In this document: positions 15,890 to 25,149 of the stretch, piece by piece | How positions within the stretch are numbered: the stretch's first letter is position 1 | How the letters are laid out: each line of letters opens with the position of its first letter | Source: Pseudomonadota bacterium | GTDB lineage: Bacteria; Myxococcota_A; UBA796; GCA-2862545 | Direction: 5' to 3' | Length of the DNA: 64,000 bases | Assembly (NCBI GenBank): GCA_947505245.1 | Contig: CANNIZ010000019.1 | Span: 1 to 64,000, forward strand | Translations under genes and position numbers: made by a program | Notes under the pieces: model-generated | Seen by the model: the letters and a program-made list of their open reading frames with translations, nothing else | Databases searched by the model: none | What the model was told of the DNA's origin: nothing

Positions 15890-16561
15890 GTGGACGTGGC
15901 CCACGGTTTTTCCGGCGTGAACATCGTCGGCAATCGCGACTCCATCGTAGTCGAAGACGGTGTACTCGTAGAAGCGGGCGCCACGTTGTGGCAGAACGTC
16001 ATCCTTCGCGGCAAGACGGTGATCCACGCGGGCGCCGAGGTGCAGGCCGGCAGCGTGCTGACCGACACCGAGGTCGCCGCGGGCGCCGTGATCCTGCCGT
16101 ACTGCGTGTGTGAGAGCTCCTATGTGGGCCCGGGCTCCAAGGTGGGGCCGTTCGCGCACCTGCGGCCCGGCGCGCGCCTGCTCGACCACGTGAAGATCGG
16201 GAATTTCGTCGAGGTGAAGAACACGACGCTGCACGCGGGCGCGAAGGCGAGCCACCTCACGTACCTGGGTGACGCTGAGATCGGCGCGCACGCGAACATC
16301 GGCGCCGGAACCATCACGTGCAACTACGACGGTTACGGCAAACACCGGACGACGATCGGCGCGGGCGCGTTCATCGGCAGCAACACCGCGCTCGTGGCCC
16401 CCGTCTCGGTCGGCGCGGGCGCGATCATCGGCGCCGGCTCGGTGATCACGCGCCCGGTGCCCGATGACGCGCTCGCGCTCGAGCGCAGCGAGCAGCGAAC
16501 GATCGCGGGTCTTGGCAAGAAGCTGAACGACAAGAACGCGTTGGCGGCGGGCAAGCGTTGA
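15890..16561 (+). CDS. GlmU-type N-acetyltransferase domain protein (left-handed beta-helix)
   Basis: A 223-residue protein corresponding to only the C-terminal acetyltransferase half of GlmU, which acetylates glucosamine-1-phosphate in UDP-GlcNAc synthesis. Hexapeptide repeats run through residues 20-200. The acetyltransferase landmarks are present: [36 protein letters not shown] with the catalytic His, and [17 protein letters not shown]. No uridylyltransferase domain is encoded upstream; that space holds the M23 remnant. Either the two GlmU activities are split in this organism or this enzyme has another acceptor. The GTG at 15890 is used, with a second GTG at 15896 possible. It overlaps the helicase start by four bases. 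Confidence 0.8.
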   Translation: MDVAHGFSGVNIVGNRDSIVVEDGVLVEAGATLWQNVILRGKTVIHAGAEVQAGSVLTDTEVAAGAVILPYCVCESSYVGPGSKVGPFAHLRPGARLLDHVKIGNFVEVKNTTLHAGAKASHLTYLGDAEIGAHANIGAGTITCNYDGYGKHRTTIGAGAFIGSNTALVAPVSVGAGAIIGAGSVITRPVPDDALALERSEQRTIAGLGKKLNDKNALAAGKR

Positions 16562-18831
16562 GCGGCATCCTGGATCTTCAGCTCGCGGAGCTCAACGCCG
16601 AACAGCTGAAGGCCGCGACCATCATCGACGGGCCGCTGCTGGTGCTCGCGGGCGCCGGGTCGGGAAAGACCGGTGTGCTCACGAAGCGCGTCGCCCACCT
16701 GATCCACAACGGGATCTCCCCCGAGAACATCCTCGCTGTCACGTTCACGAACAAGGCCGCCCACGAGATGAAGGAGCGCATCACGCGCCTCGTCGGGGAC
16801 GACGCCACCGAGAAGCTGTGGGTGAGCACGTTCCACAGCACCTGCGCGCGCATCCTCCGGAAAGACGCCGAAGGGCTGGGCTCCACGTTGTCGCGCAAGT
16901 TCGCGATCTACGACGAAGACGATCAGATGCGCATCGTGAAGGAGGTCATCAACGAGCTCAAGTACGACCCGGAGCGGGTGTCGGCGAAGGACGCGCTGTC
17001 GCGCATCGACCACCACAAGAACCGCGGCGTGCCCGACGCGGACGCGCTGGTCGCCCAGTTCCGCAGCTCACCCCACGATCCCCTCGTGCGGATCTGGCGC
17101 GCCTACGAAGAGCGGCTGCGCAGCGCGGACGCGGTCGACTTCAACGACCTGATCCTGCTCGTGGTGCGCCTGCTCAAGAACCCCGAGGTGCTCGAGCGGT
17201 GGCAGGACAAGTTCCACTACGTGCTGGTCGACGAGTACCAGGACACGAACGCCTCGCAGTACGCGCTCGTCCGCGCCCTCGTCGCGAAGCGGCCGAACCT
17301 GATGGTCGTGGGCGACGATGACCAGTCGATCTACGGGTTCCGCGGCGCGGACATCTCGAACATCCTGAACTTCAAGAGCGACTTTCCGAACGCGAAGGAG
17401 GTTCGACTCGAGCGAAACTACCGGTCCACGGGGCACATCCTTGCCGTGGCGAACGCGGTGGTCGCGAAGAACGCGGGCCGGATGTCGAAGGTGCTGTGGA
17501 CCGAAGACGTCGACGGGCACCCCGTCACGCTGATCGCGGTGGAGACCGTGCGCGACGAAGCCCAGCGCGTGGCCCGCGGCATCGAGCGCCTTCGACGGCA
17601 GGGTTTCACCTACCAGGACGTCGCCATCATCTACCGGACGAACGCCACGTCCCGGCAATTCGAACAGGCGCTGCGCGAGGTGCGAATCCCCCATCGCATC
17701 GTCGGCGGGCGGAAGTTCTTTGAACGGCGCGAGATCCGCGACGTGATGAGCTACATACGCCTCGTGGTGAACCCGGCGGATGACGCCGCTTTTCTTCGCG
17801 TGGTCAACGTCCCCACGCGCGGCATCGGCCCGAAGACCCTGCAGACGTTGCGCGCCGAGGCGGCTGAGCGGGGGGAGCCGCTGCTCAAGACCGCGCGCGC
17901 CCGCCGCGTTGGAAAAGACGCTGCAGGCAAGGCGATCGCCGCGTTCGTGAACCTCGTGGACGAGATCACCGAGGCCGCGCGCGACCTCGTGCCGGCCGAG
18001 CTCGTCCTGCGCGTGCTCGATCGCAGCGGCTACCGCGCCACGCTCGAGGCGACCAAGACCCCGGAAGACACGGAGCGGCTCACGAACCTCGCGGATCTGG
18101 TCCGGGAGGCCACGGAATTCGAGCCTCCACCCGAGTGCGAGACGGTGCTCGAGCAGCTGCGGTCCTGGCTCGATCGCGTGTCGCTCGCCGGCCAGGACGA
18201 AGAGATCCCGGACGGCGGCATGGTCACGCTCACCACGGTGCACAACGCGAAGGGCCTCGAATACCCCGTCGTGTACGTTGTGCAGTGCGTCGAGGGCCAG
18301 TTCCCGCACCACCGCAGCATGGACCACCCGCACGACGTCGAAGAGGAGCGCCGCCTCGCGTACGTGGCGTTCACCCGCGCTCGAAAGCGCCTGATCGTGA
18401 CGCGCAGCCGGACGATCATGACGCTCCCGGTGGCCGGGCAGCCACCCACCGTGAAGGCAGTCGCGCCCTCACGCTTCTTGTACGGCCTCCCGATCACGGC
18501 CTGTGAGGGGGATCTCCCCCACGACGCGCCCACCGAGGACGTGACGACCACCGCGCGCCTGCCCGAGGAGCAGCGCGAGCGGTTGAAGGAGTTCCTCGCC
18601 GTGGAGTCGGCCCGGATGCCGCGGGCGGTCGAGAGCAGCCACACGTTCCGGCTCATCGACATCGACGACGAAAACCTCGGTGAACTGGCGCCCGGAAGTC
18701 GGGTTCATCATCGTGCGCACGGGGTCGGCGTCGTCCGCAGCCTGCGTCACACCAGCGTCTCCGTCGAGTTTGCTGGCCGAACCCGAACCGTCGCCGCCAC
18801 GGATCCTGACCTTCATCTCGTGCGCGATTGA
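16558..18831 (+). CDS. UvrD/PcrA-type 3'-5' DNA helicase
   Basis: Superfamily 1A ATP-dependent helicase, 757 residues, full length. Walker A is AGAGSGKT (about residue 33), motif Ia is [14 protein letters not shown], Walker B is [10 protein letters not shown], motif III is [13 protein letters not shown], and motif VI is [12 protein letters not shown]. It unwinds DNA in repair and replication restart. The C-terminus carries a PcrA-like Tudor-type segment ([15 protein letters not shown]). The TTG start overlaps the stop of the acetyltransferase gene (TTGA), so the two are translationally coupled. Confidence 0.93.
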   Translation: MSGILDLQLAELNAEQLKAATIIDGPLLVLAGAGSGKTGVLTKRVAHLIHNGISPENILAVTFTNKAAHEMKERITRLVGDDATEKLWVSTFHSTCARILRKDAEGLGSTLSRKFAIYDEDDQMRIVKEVINELKYDPERVSAKDALSRIDHHKNRGVPDADALVAQFRSSPHDPLVRIWRAYEERLRSADAVDFNDLILLVVRLLKNPEVLERWQDKFHYVLVDEYQDTNASQYALVRALVAKRPNLMVVGDDDQSIYGFRGADISNILNFKSDFPNAKEVRLERNYRSTGHILAVANAVVAKNAGRMSKVLWTEDVDGHPVTLIAVETVRDEAQRVARGIERLRRQGFTYQDVAIIYRTNATSRQFEQALREVRIPHRIVGGRKFFERREIRDVMSYIRLVVNPADDAAFLRVVNVPTRGIGPKTLQTLRAEAAERGEPLLKTARARRVGKDAAGKAIAAFVNLVDEITEAARDLVPAELVLRVLDRSGYRATLEATKTPEDTERLTNLADLVREATEFEPPPECETVLEQLRSWLDRVSLAGQDEEIPDGGMVTLTTVHNAKGLEYPVVYVVQCVEGQFPHHRSMDHPHDVEEERRLAYVAFTRARKRLIVTRSRTIMTLPVAGQPPTVKAVAPSRFLYGLPITACEGDLPHDAPTEDVTTTARLPEEQRERLKEFLAVESARMPRAVESSHTFRLIDIDDENLGELAPGSRVHHRAHGVGVVRSLRHTSVSVEFAGRTRTVAATDPDLHLVRD

Positions 18832-18871
18832 CCCGATGTGGTAGGGTCTCACCCTCTCCTGGCAAGGCATC

Positions 18872-19720
18872 ATGATCGTCACGTGTCCGAACTGCACCGC
18901 TCGCTACAAGGTCCCCGAGTCCAAGATCTCGGAACGGGGCGCAAAAATCACATGTCCGAACTGCTCGCACAAGTTCGTCTACACGCTCGAGGGCAGCGCG
19001 GGCCACGCGGCGGGTGCTGCAAAGGCGCCGAGCGATCTCATGCGCCGGGACTTCCGCAAGGTCGGCATCGCGTGGAAGGTGCGTCGCACCATCGGTCTGA
19101 CGTACGACTTCTACGACCTCGCGACGTTGCGCGAGTACATGTCGGACAACCAGGTCGGCGCCAAAGACGAGCTGTCGTGGGACCACAAACGGTGGACGCC
19201 GCTCGGAACGATCACAGACCTCGAAGCTCACTTCTGGGATGTGTGGCAGCAGGCCGAACGCGGCGACATCGCGTCGCCCCAGGAAGAGAAGTCGTCGGAA
19301 GACGACAGCGACGCGCCCACAACGATCGTCGGTCAGGGCTCGTCGCTCGCCGATGAGATCCGCCGCGCCGTGGCGGATGTCGCCACGCCCGCGCCAGCCG
19401 CGCCGCGCACGCCAGCGGTGGCCCCGCGCGCCCCGACGCCCGCTGCGGCTCCGGTCGCGGTGGCCCCGGTCGCCCCGGTCGCCCCGGTGGCGCCTCCACC
19501 GCCGCTTCCAGACCTCCCGGATCTCCCGCCGCTGCCCGCCGTCCCGACGGCTCAGGCTCCGGCCGAGTTCAAGAAGCTCACACAGGCCAAGGCCGAACCG
19601 AAGGGCGGCGGAGGCGGCCTCGCGACCATCGCAGCCCTCATCGGCCTCGTGTTCGTCGTGGCACTGTTGCTCGTGGTGGTTGTCGGGATGCTGTACCTCC
19701 TTGGCGTATTCGGGCAGTAG
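18872..19720 (+). CDS. zinc-ribbon, Pro/Ala-rich, single-TM protein
   Basis: A 282-residue protein. The N-terminal MJ0042-type zinc ribbon has two CPNC pairs (TCPNCTARYKVP and TCPNCSHKFVY). A GYF-like/DUF segment follows (about 60-125; YDFYDLATLREYM, WTPLGTITDLEAHFWDVWQ). Then comes an acidic stretch, a long Ala/Pro/Val-rich linker (170-225) and a C-terminal transmembrane helix (about 255-278). The same plan is seen in myxobacterial proteins linked to motility and envelope functions such as AgmX-like proteins, but no function is shown here. A paralogue follows nine bases downstream. Confidence 0.75.
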   Translation: MIVTCPNCTARYKVPESKISERGAKITCPNCSHKFVYTLEGSAGHAAGAAKAPSDLMRRDFRKVGIAWKVRRTIGLTYDFYDLATLREYMSDNQVGAKDELSWDHKRWTPLGTITDLEAHFWDVWQQAERGDIASPQEEKSSEDDSDAPTTIVGQGSSLADEIRRAVADVATPAPAAPRTPAVAPRAPTPAAAPVAVAPVAPVAPVAPPPPLPDLPDLPPLPAVPTAQAPAEFKKLTQAKAEPKGGGGGLATIAALIGLVFVVALLLVVVVGMLYLLGVFGQ

Positions 19721-19729
19721 GAACGACGT

Positions 19730-21631
19730 GTGAAGATCAAGTGCGGCAATTGCAGCATCGACCATGAGCTCGAGCCGCCGGCCTGGGTGATGTCGTCCGG
19801 CCGCGCGTTCCGGTTTCGCTGTTCGAGCTGCGGCGTGTCGCAGATGGTGCAGCCCCAGACGGCGGGGAACGCGCCGGTGGCGCCGTCGGCCATGACGCCC
19901 GTGTCGTCTTCAGCGACGCTTGTTCCGAACGACCTGCCAACGGAGCCTGCCGAGACCCCCGCTGACGTGCCTCTAAGCGCCCTGCCGACGGCCGAGGTGC
20001 CGCGGCCGCCTTCCGAGCAGAACGGCGGCACCGTCTACCTCAAGCAGGACGGGAAGGTCTACCTGATCAAGGACTGGTCCACCGTGCAGCGGTGGATCAT
20101 GGAGCGCCGCGTCGAGCGGAGCGACCTCGTCTCTGAAGGCGGCGTCCGGTGGGAGCCCATCGGCAGCCGTCCCGAGCTTGGCTCGTTCTTCGCGGCGGTC
20201 GATCGCATGGAGGCTGTGGATCGCGGAGACCCGGTCGCCGCTCCCGAGCCGGTCGCGCCTGCCCCCGACGCTCCCCCGTCGCCGTTCGCGGGAATGGGGG
20301 AGAAGCCTTCGAGCGGTGGAGGCCTGTTCGGTGGCGGCGGGGAGAAGCCGCCGGGCTTGTTTGGCAGCGATTCGCCGTTCCCGTTCGGCGGCGACGTCGG
20401 CGAGGCTGCGGAAGGCGTGAAGAGCCGGTTCGCCAGGCTCGATGACGACACCGAGGGCGTGCCCATGGGCCTGCCCGACCTCCCGACGGAAGACGGCGTC
20501 GATGACGACGACGGCGTGCCCACGCCGCGCCGCTTCGTAGAGCCGTCGCCCACGCCCGATGACGAGGCCCGGCGTGCGGCAGCCTTCACGAGCGACGACG
20601 CCGATTTCGCGATGGGCGGCAACACGCCAGCACCCGCCCCCGAGCGGTTGCCCGACGAAGAATTCATCGCGGCCCCGGCGATGCCCACGCCCGGGCCGGC
20701 CCCGACTCGCAATGGCCCGCCGCCGGAGCTTCGCGCCGAGCCGATGTTCGCGCGCCTTCCGGCGGGAGCCGAGCCAACGCCGGCCCCCACGGAACGCCTG
20801 ATGCCGCGGCCCAAAGACGAGCCGCGGCCAACGCCTCCCGCTCCGCCGCCGTCGCTTCCGCCCGATGGTGGCGACTCGTTCGAGTCGGACTTCTCGTCGT
20901 TCCCGAAGGATCCGACGGACGAGGCGTGGGGAGAGCCCGCCAAGAAGCCGAGGTCGATGGTGCCGTACGTCGTGGCCGGGGTGGGAACCCTGCTGCTCGC
21001 CGTCGTCGTCGTCGTGGCCGTCGCCGGTACGCTGATGGCCAGTCGTCCTCACGGCAAGGACAACGACGACGTGCACGTCAGCGACGCGCTGCCGATCGCC
21101 CCTCCTCCCGAGACGAAGGCCCCGCCCGTCGTCGTCGGGGTCCCTGAGCCAGGTTCTCCGGTGATCCCTCCGGAGACGAAGGCCCCGGAAGTCCCTCCGG
21201 AGACGAAGGCCCCGGGAGTCCCTCCGGAGACGAAGGCCCCAGAGACGAAGGCCCCGGAGACGAAGGCCCCGGAGACGAAGGCTCCGCCTACGCCGCCGAA
21301 GCCGCCTGAGACAAAGGTTCCGGAGACGAAGGCCCCGGAGACGAAGGCTCCTCCGACGCCGCCCAAGCCACCCTCGGTGTCCGTGCTCGTCGACAAGGGC
21401 TGGAAGCTGGTGGACGCGGGCAAGTACAGCGACGCTGCGGCGTCGTTCGAGAAGGCCCTCGCCCAGAACGCGTCCCACCCGGACGCCACGCTCGGCTTTG
21501 GCTACGCCTCGCTCAAGCTCGGCCGCAAAGACGACGCTGCCAAGTACCTCTGCCGCGCGCGGGACATGGGCGGCAGCTCGGGTACCGAAGCGAAGGGCAT
21601 GATCGAGTCGAACGACCTCAGCTGCCCGTGA
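19730..21631 (+). CDS. zinc-ribbon/GYF-like/TM/TPR protein with ETKAP repeats
   Basis: A 633-residue paralogue of the preceding gene. It has an N-terminal zinc ribbon (CGNC and CSSC pairs) and a GYF_2-like segment at about 105-160 (VYLIKDWSTVQRWIMERRVE). A long Pro/Asp/Gly-rich disordered region follows, then a transmembrane helix near 405-430. A stretch of roughly ten ETKAP-type repeats follows (about 460-545), and finally a short TPR-like helical pair (GKYSDAAASFEKALAQN). The topology implies a cytoplasmic N-terminus and a periplasmic C-terminus. The GTG start at 19730 is close behind the preceding stop; the two genes are probably one operon. Confidence 0.75.
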   Translation: MKIKCGNCSIDHELEPPAWVMSSGRAFRFRCSSCGVSQMVQPQTAGNAPVAPSAMTPVSSSATLVPNDLPTEPAETPADVPLSALPTAEVPRPPSEQNGGTVYLKQDGKVYLIKDWSTVQRWIMERRVERSDLVSEGGVRWEPIGSRPELGSFFAAVDRMEAVDRGDPVAAPEPVAPAPDAPPSPFAGMGEKPSSGGGLFGGGGEKPPGLFGSDSPFPFGGDVGEAAEGVKSRFARLDDDTEGVPMGLPDLPTEDGVDDDDGVPTPRRFVEPSPTPDDEARRAAAFTSDDADFAMGGNTPAPAPERLPDEEFIAAPAMPTPGPAPTRNGPPPELRAEPMFARLPAGAEPTPAPTERLMPRPKDEPRPTPPAPPPSLPPDGGDSFESDFSSFPKDPTDEAWGEPAKKPRSMVPYVVAGVGTLLLAVVVVVAVAGTLMASRPHGKDNDDVHVSDALPIAPPPETKAPPVVVGVPEPGSPVIPPETKAPEVPPETKAPGVPPETKAPETKAPETKAPETKAPPTPPKPPETKVPETKAPETKAPPTPPKPPSVSVLVDKGWKLVDAGKYSDAAASFEKALAQNASHPDATLGFGYASLKLGRKDDAAKYLCRARDMGGSSGTEAKGMIESNDLSCP

Positions 21632-21659
21632 CGCACCTGAAGTACGCGTAGGGTCGCTC

Positions 21660-22286
21660 CTACGGGTGCTCGACGAGGCCAGCGTGTTGCGCCACGGCGA
21701 ACGCCGCGCCGAGCGCCAGGATCACGGCGACAGCGAGGGCGGACCCCTGGGCGTCGGGCTGGCCGCGTAGCTTGACCAGGGCATACAAGGCGAGGGCGGC
21801 CGCGAACCCGAGGAACGGCAGCGGACCTGCCGCGGTCGCGGCGACCATCGCGAAGATCAGCGCGATCGGACCGACGCCGATGACACCGAACACGACCATC
21901 AGCGCGCTGCCGTCGTTCTTGACGCCTGACCGCACGGCCTGGACGTCGCGATCGGACGGTCCAGGCGCGTGCACCGTGCGACGGACCCCGCGCCGAGGTG
22001 CCCCGCCGCGCGGCGCCCACACGATGTCGTCGTCCCACGGGCGCGGGGTGCGCCTCGGCGTCCGCAGGGCGAGGTCGTAACTTTGCCTGCGCGCGGGATC
22101 GGCGAGCACCTCGTACGCTTCGCTCGCGCGGACGAACCGCGCCACGGCCTCGGCGTCGTTCGGGTTGCGGTCCGGGTGCGATGCCTTCGCGATGCGGCGC
22201 CAGGCGTCCTTGATCGCGTCGGACGTGGCGTCGTGGGGCACCTCGAGCGCGGCGTAGAGGTCCTTCGTCGGCGGCCTTTCGGGCAT
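21660..22286 (-). CDS. J-domain membrane protein
   Basis: A 208-residue protein with an N-terminal DnaJ domain (DLYAALEVPHDATSDAIKDA, the invariant HPD in ASHPDRNPND, EAYEVLADPARRQSYD). A basic, Pro/Arg-rich linker follows, then about three hydrophobic segments in the C-terminal half. It probably recruits DnaK/Hsp70 at the inner membrane. The start ATG at 22286 shares its A with the stop TGA of the upstream PDZ gene (TGATG), so the two are coupled. Confidence 0.82.
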   Translation of the reverse strand: MPERPPTKDLYAALEVPHDATSDAIKDAWRRIAKASHPDRNPNDAEAVARFVRASEAYEVLADPARRQSYDLALRTPRRTPRPWDDDIVWAPRGGAPRRGVRRTVHAPGPSDRDVQAVRSGVKNDGSALMVVFGVIGVGPIALIFAMVAATAAGPLPFLGFAAALALYALVKLRGQPDAQGSALAVAVILALGAAFAVAQHAGLVEHP

Positions 22287-23080
22287 CAACGCTCGACGAA
22301 CGAGCGGACGATCTCGTAGGGCTGTGGTTCCTGGTCGCCCCGGGCGACGAGGAACTGCACGGCGGTGCCCTCAGGCCCCGCGAGCACCTGCTGGAACTCG
22401 ACGCCCGAGAGCGCGGCTGTGGGCAGGCCATCCACCTCGACGATCACGTCTCCAGGCTCGAGCCCGAGCGCCTCAGCGGGTGTGCCGGCGTGTACGCTCG
22501 TCACCAGCATGCCCTGTTCGACCGGCTCAAAAGCGACGCCGAGCCCGCCCGTCCGCTCGGCGGGAAGCTCCAACACGACGTCGTAGGACTCGCCGCTCAC
22601 GAGATCGAGGTTCACCTCGTCGGTCCACGCCGGCAAGGCGCCGTCTTTTCGCATGCCCTGGACGGAACACGGTCCCGCGCGGGCGGTGAAGCGCCAGATC
22701 GTCGTCGTCTCCGAGACCTTCTCGGGCGCATCGGGCACGACGTTCGTGCAGCGCGGGCGCATGCGGCCGCCCTGCCCGCGCGGGTCGACGACGTGCACCG
22801 TGACCTCGGCGGGCTCGGCTTCGTCGGTGTCCTCGACGAACGGTTGACCGTGCCCGGGCGGCATGAACGAGACCTCGGGCCGGGTGCGCCCCTGCGGGGC
22901 GGGCTCCCGGGGTTCCCTCGGCGGTGCGGTGCGGGAAGGCGCTCGCGTCGGGCGAGGGGGCCGCGCAGTGACCTTCTTCGCGACGACCGGCGTGGCGACA
23001 GGGGGCTCGCGGTCCCAGGTGAACCACAACAGCAGCCCGAGGGCTACCACCACCGCAGGGATCCACACGCGCCGACGCAT
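22286..23080 (-). CDS. PDZ-domain membrane-anchored protein
   Basis: A 264-residue protein. MRRRVWIPAVVVALGLLLWF is an N-terminal signal anchor. A Pro/Arg/Thr-rich linker follows, then a beta-rich region with three Cys. The C-terminal PDZ domain (about 180-260) contains GMLVTSVHAGTPAEALGLEPGDVIVEVDG. There is no protease domain, so it is probably a periplasmic adaptor or scaffold. The ATG at 23080 was chosen because it opens directly into the anchor and leaves a 34-bp divergent gap to the next gene. Confidence 0.75.
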   Translation of the reverse strand: MRRRVWIPAVVVALGLLLWFTWDREPPVATPVVAKKVTARPPRPTRAPSRTAPPREPREPAPQGRTRPEVSFMPPGHGQPFVEDTDEAEPAEVTVHVVDPRGQGGRMRPRCTNVVPDAPEKVSETTTIWRFTARAGPCSVQGMRKDGALPAWTDEVNLDLVSGESYDVVLELPAERTGGLGVAFEPVEQGMLVTSVHAGTPAEALGLEPGDVIVEVDGLPTAALSGVEFQQVLAGPEGTAVQFLVARGDQEPQPYEIVRSFVER

Positions 23081-23114
23081 ACCTGTCCGGTTACACGGCG
23101 GGTTCGGGGGGGCC

Positions 23115-23426
23115 ATGTCCGAGACACAAGAGACCAATCCGTTAGCTCTCGTTTCATTGATCTGCGGCGTGGTCTCCGTCGTGTGCCAATTTCTCGGCTG
23201 CGCTGTCCCGATGATCGGCATGTTGGGCATCCCGCTCGCGTTGATCGCGATCGTTACGGGTGGCATGGCGATTCAGCAGGAGGGCGCCGACAAGACGATG
23301 CCAGGCGTCGGCATCGGGGCCGGCTGCCTCACGCTCGTGCTCCAGGTGCTGATCCTCGGCTGCGCGTTCACGTTCGTGGGCGTGTACATCCTGGCGATCT
23401 TCGCGGCGATCGTGGCGGGCCAATGA
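23115..23426 (+). CDS. DUF4190-like small membrane protein
   Basis: A 103-residue protein. A polar N-terminus is followed by LALVSLICGVVSVV, a second hydrophobic segment with LGIPLALIAIVTGGMAI, and a third (about 75-100). The pattern and length fit DUF4190 membrane proteins, whose function is unknown. The stop overlaps the ATG of the downstream oxidase by four bases (ATGA). Confidence 0.7.
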   Translation: MSETQETNPLALVSLICGVVSVVCQFLGCAVPMIGMLGIPLALIAIVTGGMAIQQEGADKTMPGVGIGAGCLTLVLQVLILGCAFTFVGVYILAIFAAIVAGQ

Positions 23427-24820
23427 TCGCGCCGATCACGGATCCCTCCGTGATCGAGGGCTACCTCACGGACGCGTCGAACGTCCACGGTCACGCGGAC
23501 GGGCTGCTGCGCCCGCGGTCGACGGAAGAGGTGTCGGCGATTGTCCGGCATTGTCAGGCCAACAACCTCGCGCTCACGGTGACGGCTGCGCGCACGAGCA
23601 CGACGGCGGGGCCGGTCCCGTTCGGCGGCTTGTTGCTCTCGCTCGAGCGGTTGAATCGCATCGGCGCGATCACGCACGACACCGCGACGGCGCAGGTGGG
23701 AGTCTATCTGGGCGCGTTCCAGACCGAGATCGAGGCGACGGGCCGGTTCTATCCGCCCGATCCCACCTCCCGGAACGAGTGCACCCTCGGCGGGTCGGTC
23801 GCGTGCAACGCATCGGGTGCGCGCACGTTCCGCTATGGACCCACCCGCCCGTGGGTGGAGGCGCTCGAGGTCGTGCTCCCGGACGGGGAGATCCGCCGGT
23901 TCAAGCGCGGCGACCCCGTCCCGGCCGCGTGGCCCGTGCCCCAATGGACCGAGCCGAACGTGAAGACGTCGGCCGGCTACGCCCCCGCGAAGGACGCCGT
24001 GGACGTGTTCATCGGCAGCGAAGGCACCTTGGGCATCCTCACCGAGGTCACGGTTCGCCTCACGGACCTGCCTGAGAGCGTGCTCGGCGTGCTCGCGTAC
24101 TTCCCGGACCGCGCCACCGCCGTGGCGTTCATGCGCGCCGCGCGAGCCGCTGCGCGGGAAGATCGGACGGGCACGCTGTCGCCGCGGTGCCTCGAGTACC
24201 TCGACAAGGGCTGCCTCGCGTTCGCGAAAGCGCGGATCGGCGCGGTCCCAGAGGGCGCCGGCGCGGCCATGTTCTGCGAGCAGGAGGTCATGGCGTGCGG
24301 TGAAGACGCCCACATGGCCGCATGGTTCGACGCGTTGACCACCTCGGGCGCGCTCATCGACGAGACGTTGTTCAGCTCCGACCCGTCGAGTCGCGCTTCG
24401 CTGCTGGCGCTGCGGCACGCGGTCCCGGCCGGGGTCAACGAGCAGGCCGTTCGGAACGGCATGCCGAAGGTCGCCACCGATCTCTCCGTGCCGGACGACG
24501 CGCTCGACGCGATGATGGACGCCTACGAGGCCGCGCCGATGCGGAACGCGCTGTTCGGCCACCTCGGCGACAACCACCTGCACCTCAACCTGCTGCCGTC
24601 CACGGCCGACGAATTGGCGACGGCGAAGGCGTTCTACGTCGAGCTCGCGCGCAAAGCGGTGGCGCTCGGCGGGTCGGTGTCGGGTGAACACGGCATCGGA
24701 AAGACCAAGAAGAACCAGCTCGCGCTCATGGTCGACGCGGCGACGCTGGAGTCCTTCCGCGCGTTGAAGCTGCACCTTGACCCGAACGGTGTTCTGGGCC
24801 GCGGGACGATGTTCGACTGA
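23423..24820 (+). CDS. FAD-linked oxidase, GlcD/D-lactate dehydrogenase type
   Basis: Flavoprotein of 465 residues. The PCMH-type FAD-binding domain (about 25-205) contains LRPRSTEEVSAIVRHC, PDPTSRNECTLGGSVACNAS and FIGSEGTLGILTEVTVRL. A GlcD C-terminal cap domain follows with FGHLGDNHLHLNLLP and the active-site SGEHGIGKTKK. This group oxidises 2-hydroxy acids such as D-lactate or glycolate. No GlcE/GlcF partner or iron-sulfur domain is adjacent, which favours a single-polypeptide D-2-hydroxyacid dehydrogenase. It is coupled to the small membrane protein just upstream. Confidence 0.88.
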   Translation: MIAPITDPSVIEGYLTDASNVHGHADGLLRPRSTEEVSAIVRHCQANNLALTVTAARTSTTAGPVPFGGLLLSLERLNRIGAITHDTATAQVGVYLGAFQTEIEATGRFYPPDPTSRNECTLGGSVACNASGARTFRYGPTRPWVEALEVVLPDGEIRRFKRGDPVPAAWPVPQWTEPNVKTSAGYAPAKDAVDVFIGSEGTLGILTEVTVRLTDLPESVLGVLAYFPDRATAVAFMRAARAAAREDRTGTLSPRCLEYLDKGCLAFAKARIGAVPEGAGAAMFCEQEVMACGEDAHMAAWFDALTTSGALIDETLFSSDPSSRASLLALRHAVPAGVNEQAVRNGMPKVATDLSVPDDALDAMMDAYEAAPMRNALFGHLGDNHLHLNLLPSTADELATAKAFYVELARKAVALGGSVSGEHGIGKTKKNQLALMVDAATLESFRALKLHLDPNGVLGRGTMFD

Positions 24821-24871
24821 CCGTCATTGCGGCCGGTGGGACGCCCGTCACATGGCGGCAGTAAATGCCAG

Positions 24872-24917
24872 CGGAAGGGCGCCTCCCGGATGTAGAACGG
24901 GGTCGAAGGGCTCCTGG
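24872..24917 (+). repeat. 31-bp tandem repeat, locus B forward arm
   Basis: GAAGGGC at 24874 and 24905, again 31 bp apart, with GTAGAACGG between. It is the same unit as at 15371-15440. The second unit decays after the GAAGGGC motif. Confidence 0.75.
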
Positions 24918-24986
24918 TGGGGCTGGTGGCGGTTCGGCTCACGGGCGAACGCCGGGTTCTAATGGCCCGCTTGCGGCGTGGAGGGC

Positions 24987-25050
24987 GCGAGGCGCCCTTC
25001 GTTGGCGTTCTACTTTCGGAAAGCGCCCTTCGGGGCCGTTCTACCCTCGG
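24987..25050 (-). repeat. 31-bp tandem repeat, locus B reverse arm
   Basis: GGCGCCCTTCG and AGCGCCCTTCGG followed by TTCTAC, with the CTAC points at 25010 and 25041 (31 bp). It is inverted relative to 24872-24917. The space between the arms (24918-24986) holds no supported gene. Confidence 0.78.
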
Positions 25051-25099
25051 GGCCCCCGCGCGGGGATGCCGTCACCGAGCGGGGACGCCCCCAGAAACG

Positions 25100-25120
25100 A
25101 AAAAACCCGCCGAAGCGGGT
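25100..25120 (-). terminator. rho-independent terminator of the repeat-peptide gene
   Basis: On the minus strand ACCCGC-TTCG-GCGGGT forms a 6-bp stem with a stable TTCG tetraloop, followed by a run of six T (complement of 25100-25105). It lies 30 bp after the stop of the DLRDDKGGL gene. The plus strand also has TCTTTT after the stem, so it may work both ways. Confidence 0.85.
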
Positions 25121-25149
25121 CTTTTCTGTAAGGGAAAGGACTGAAGGGC

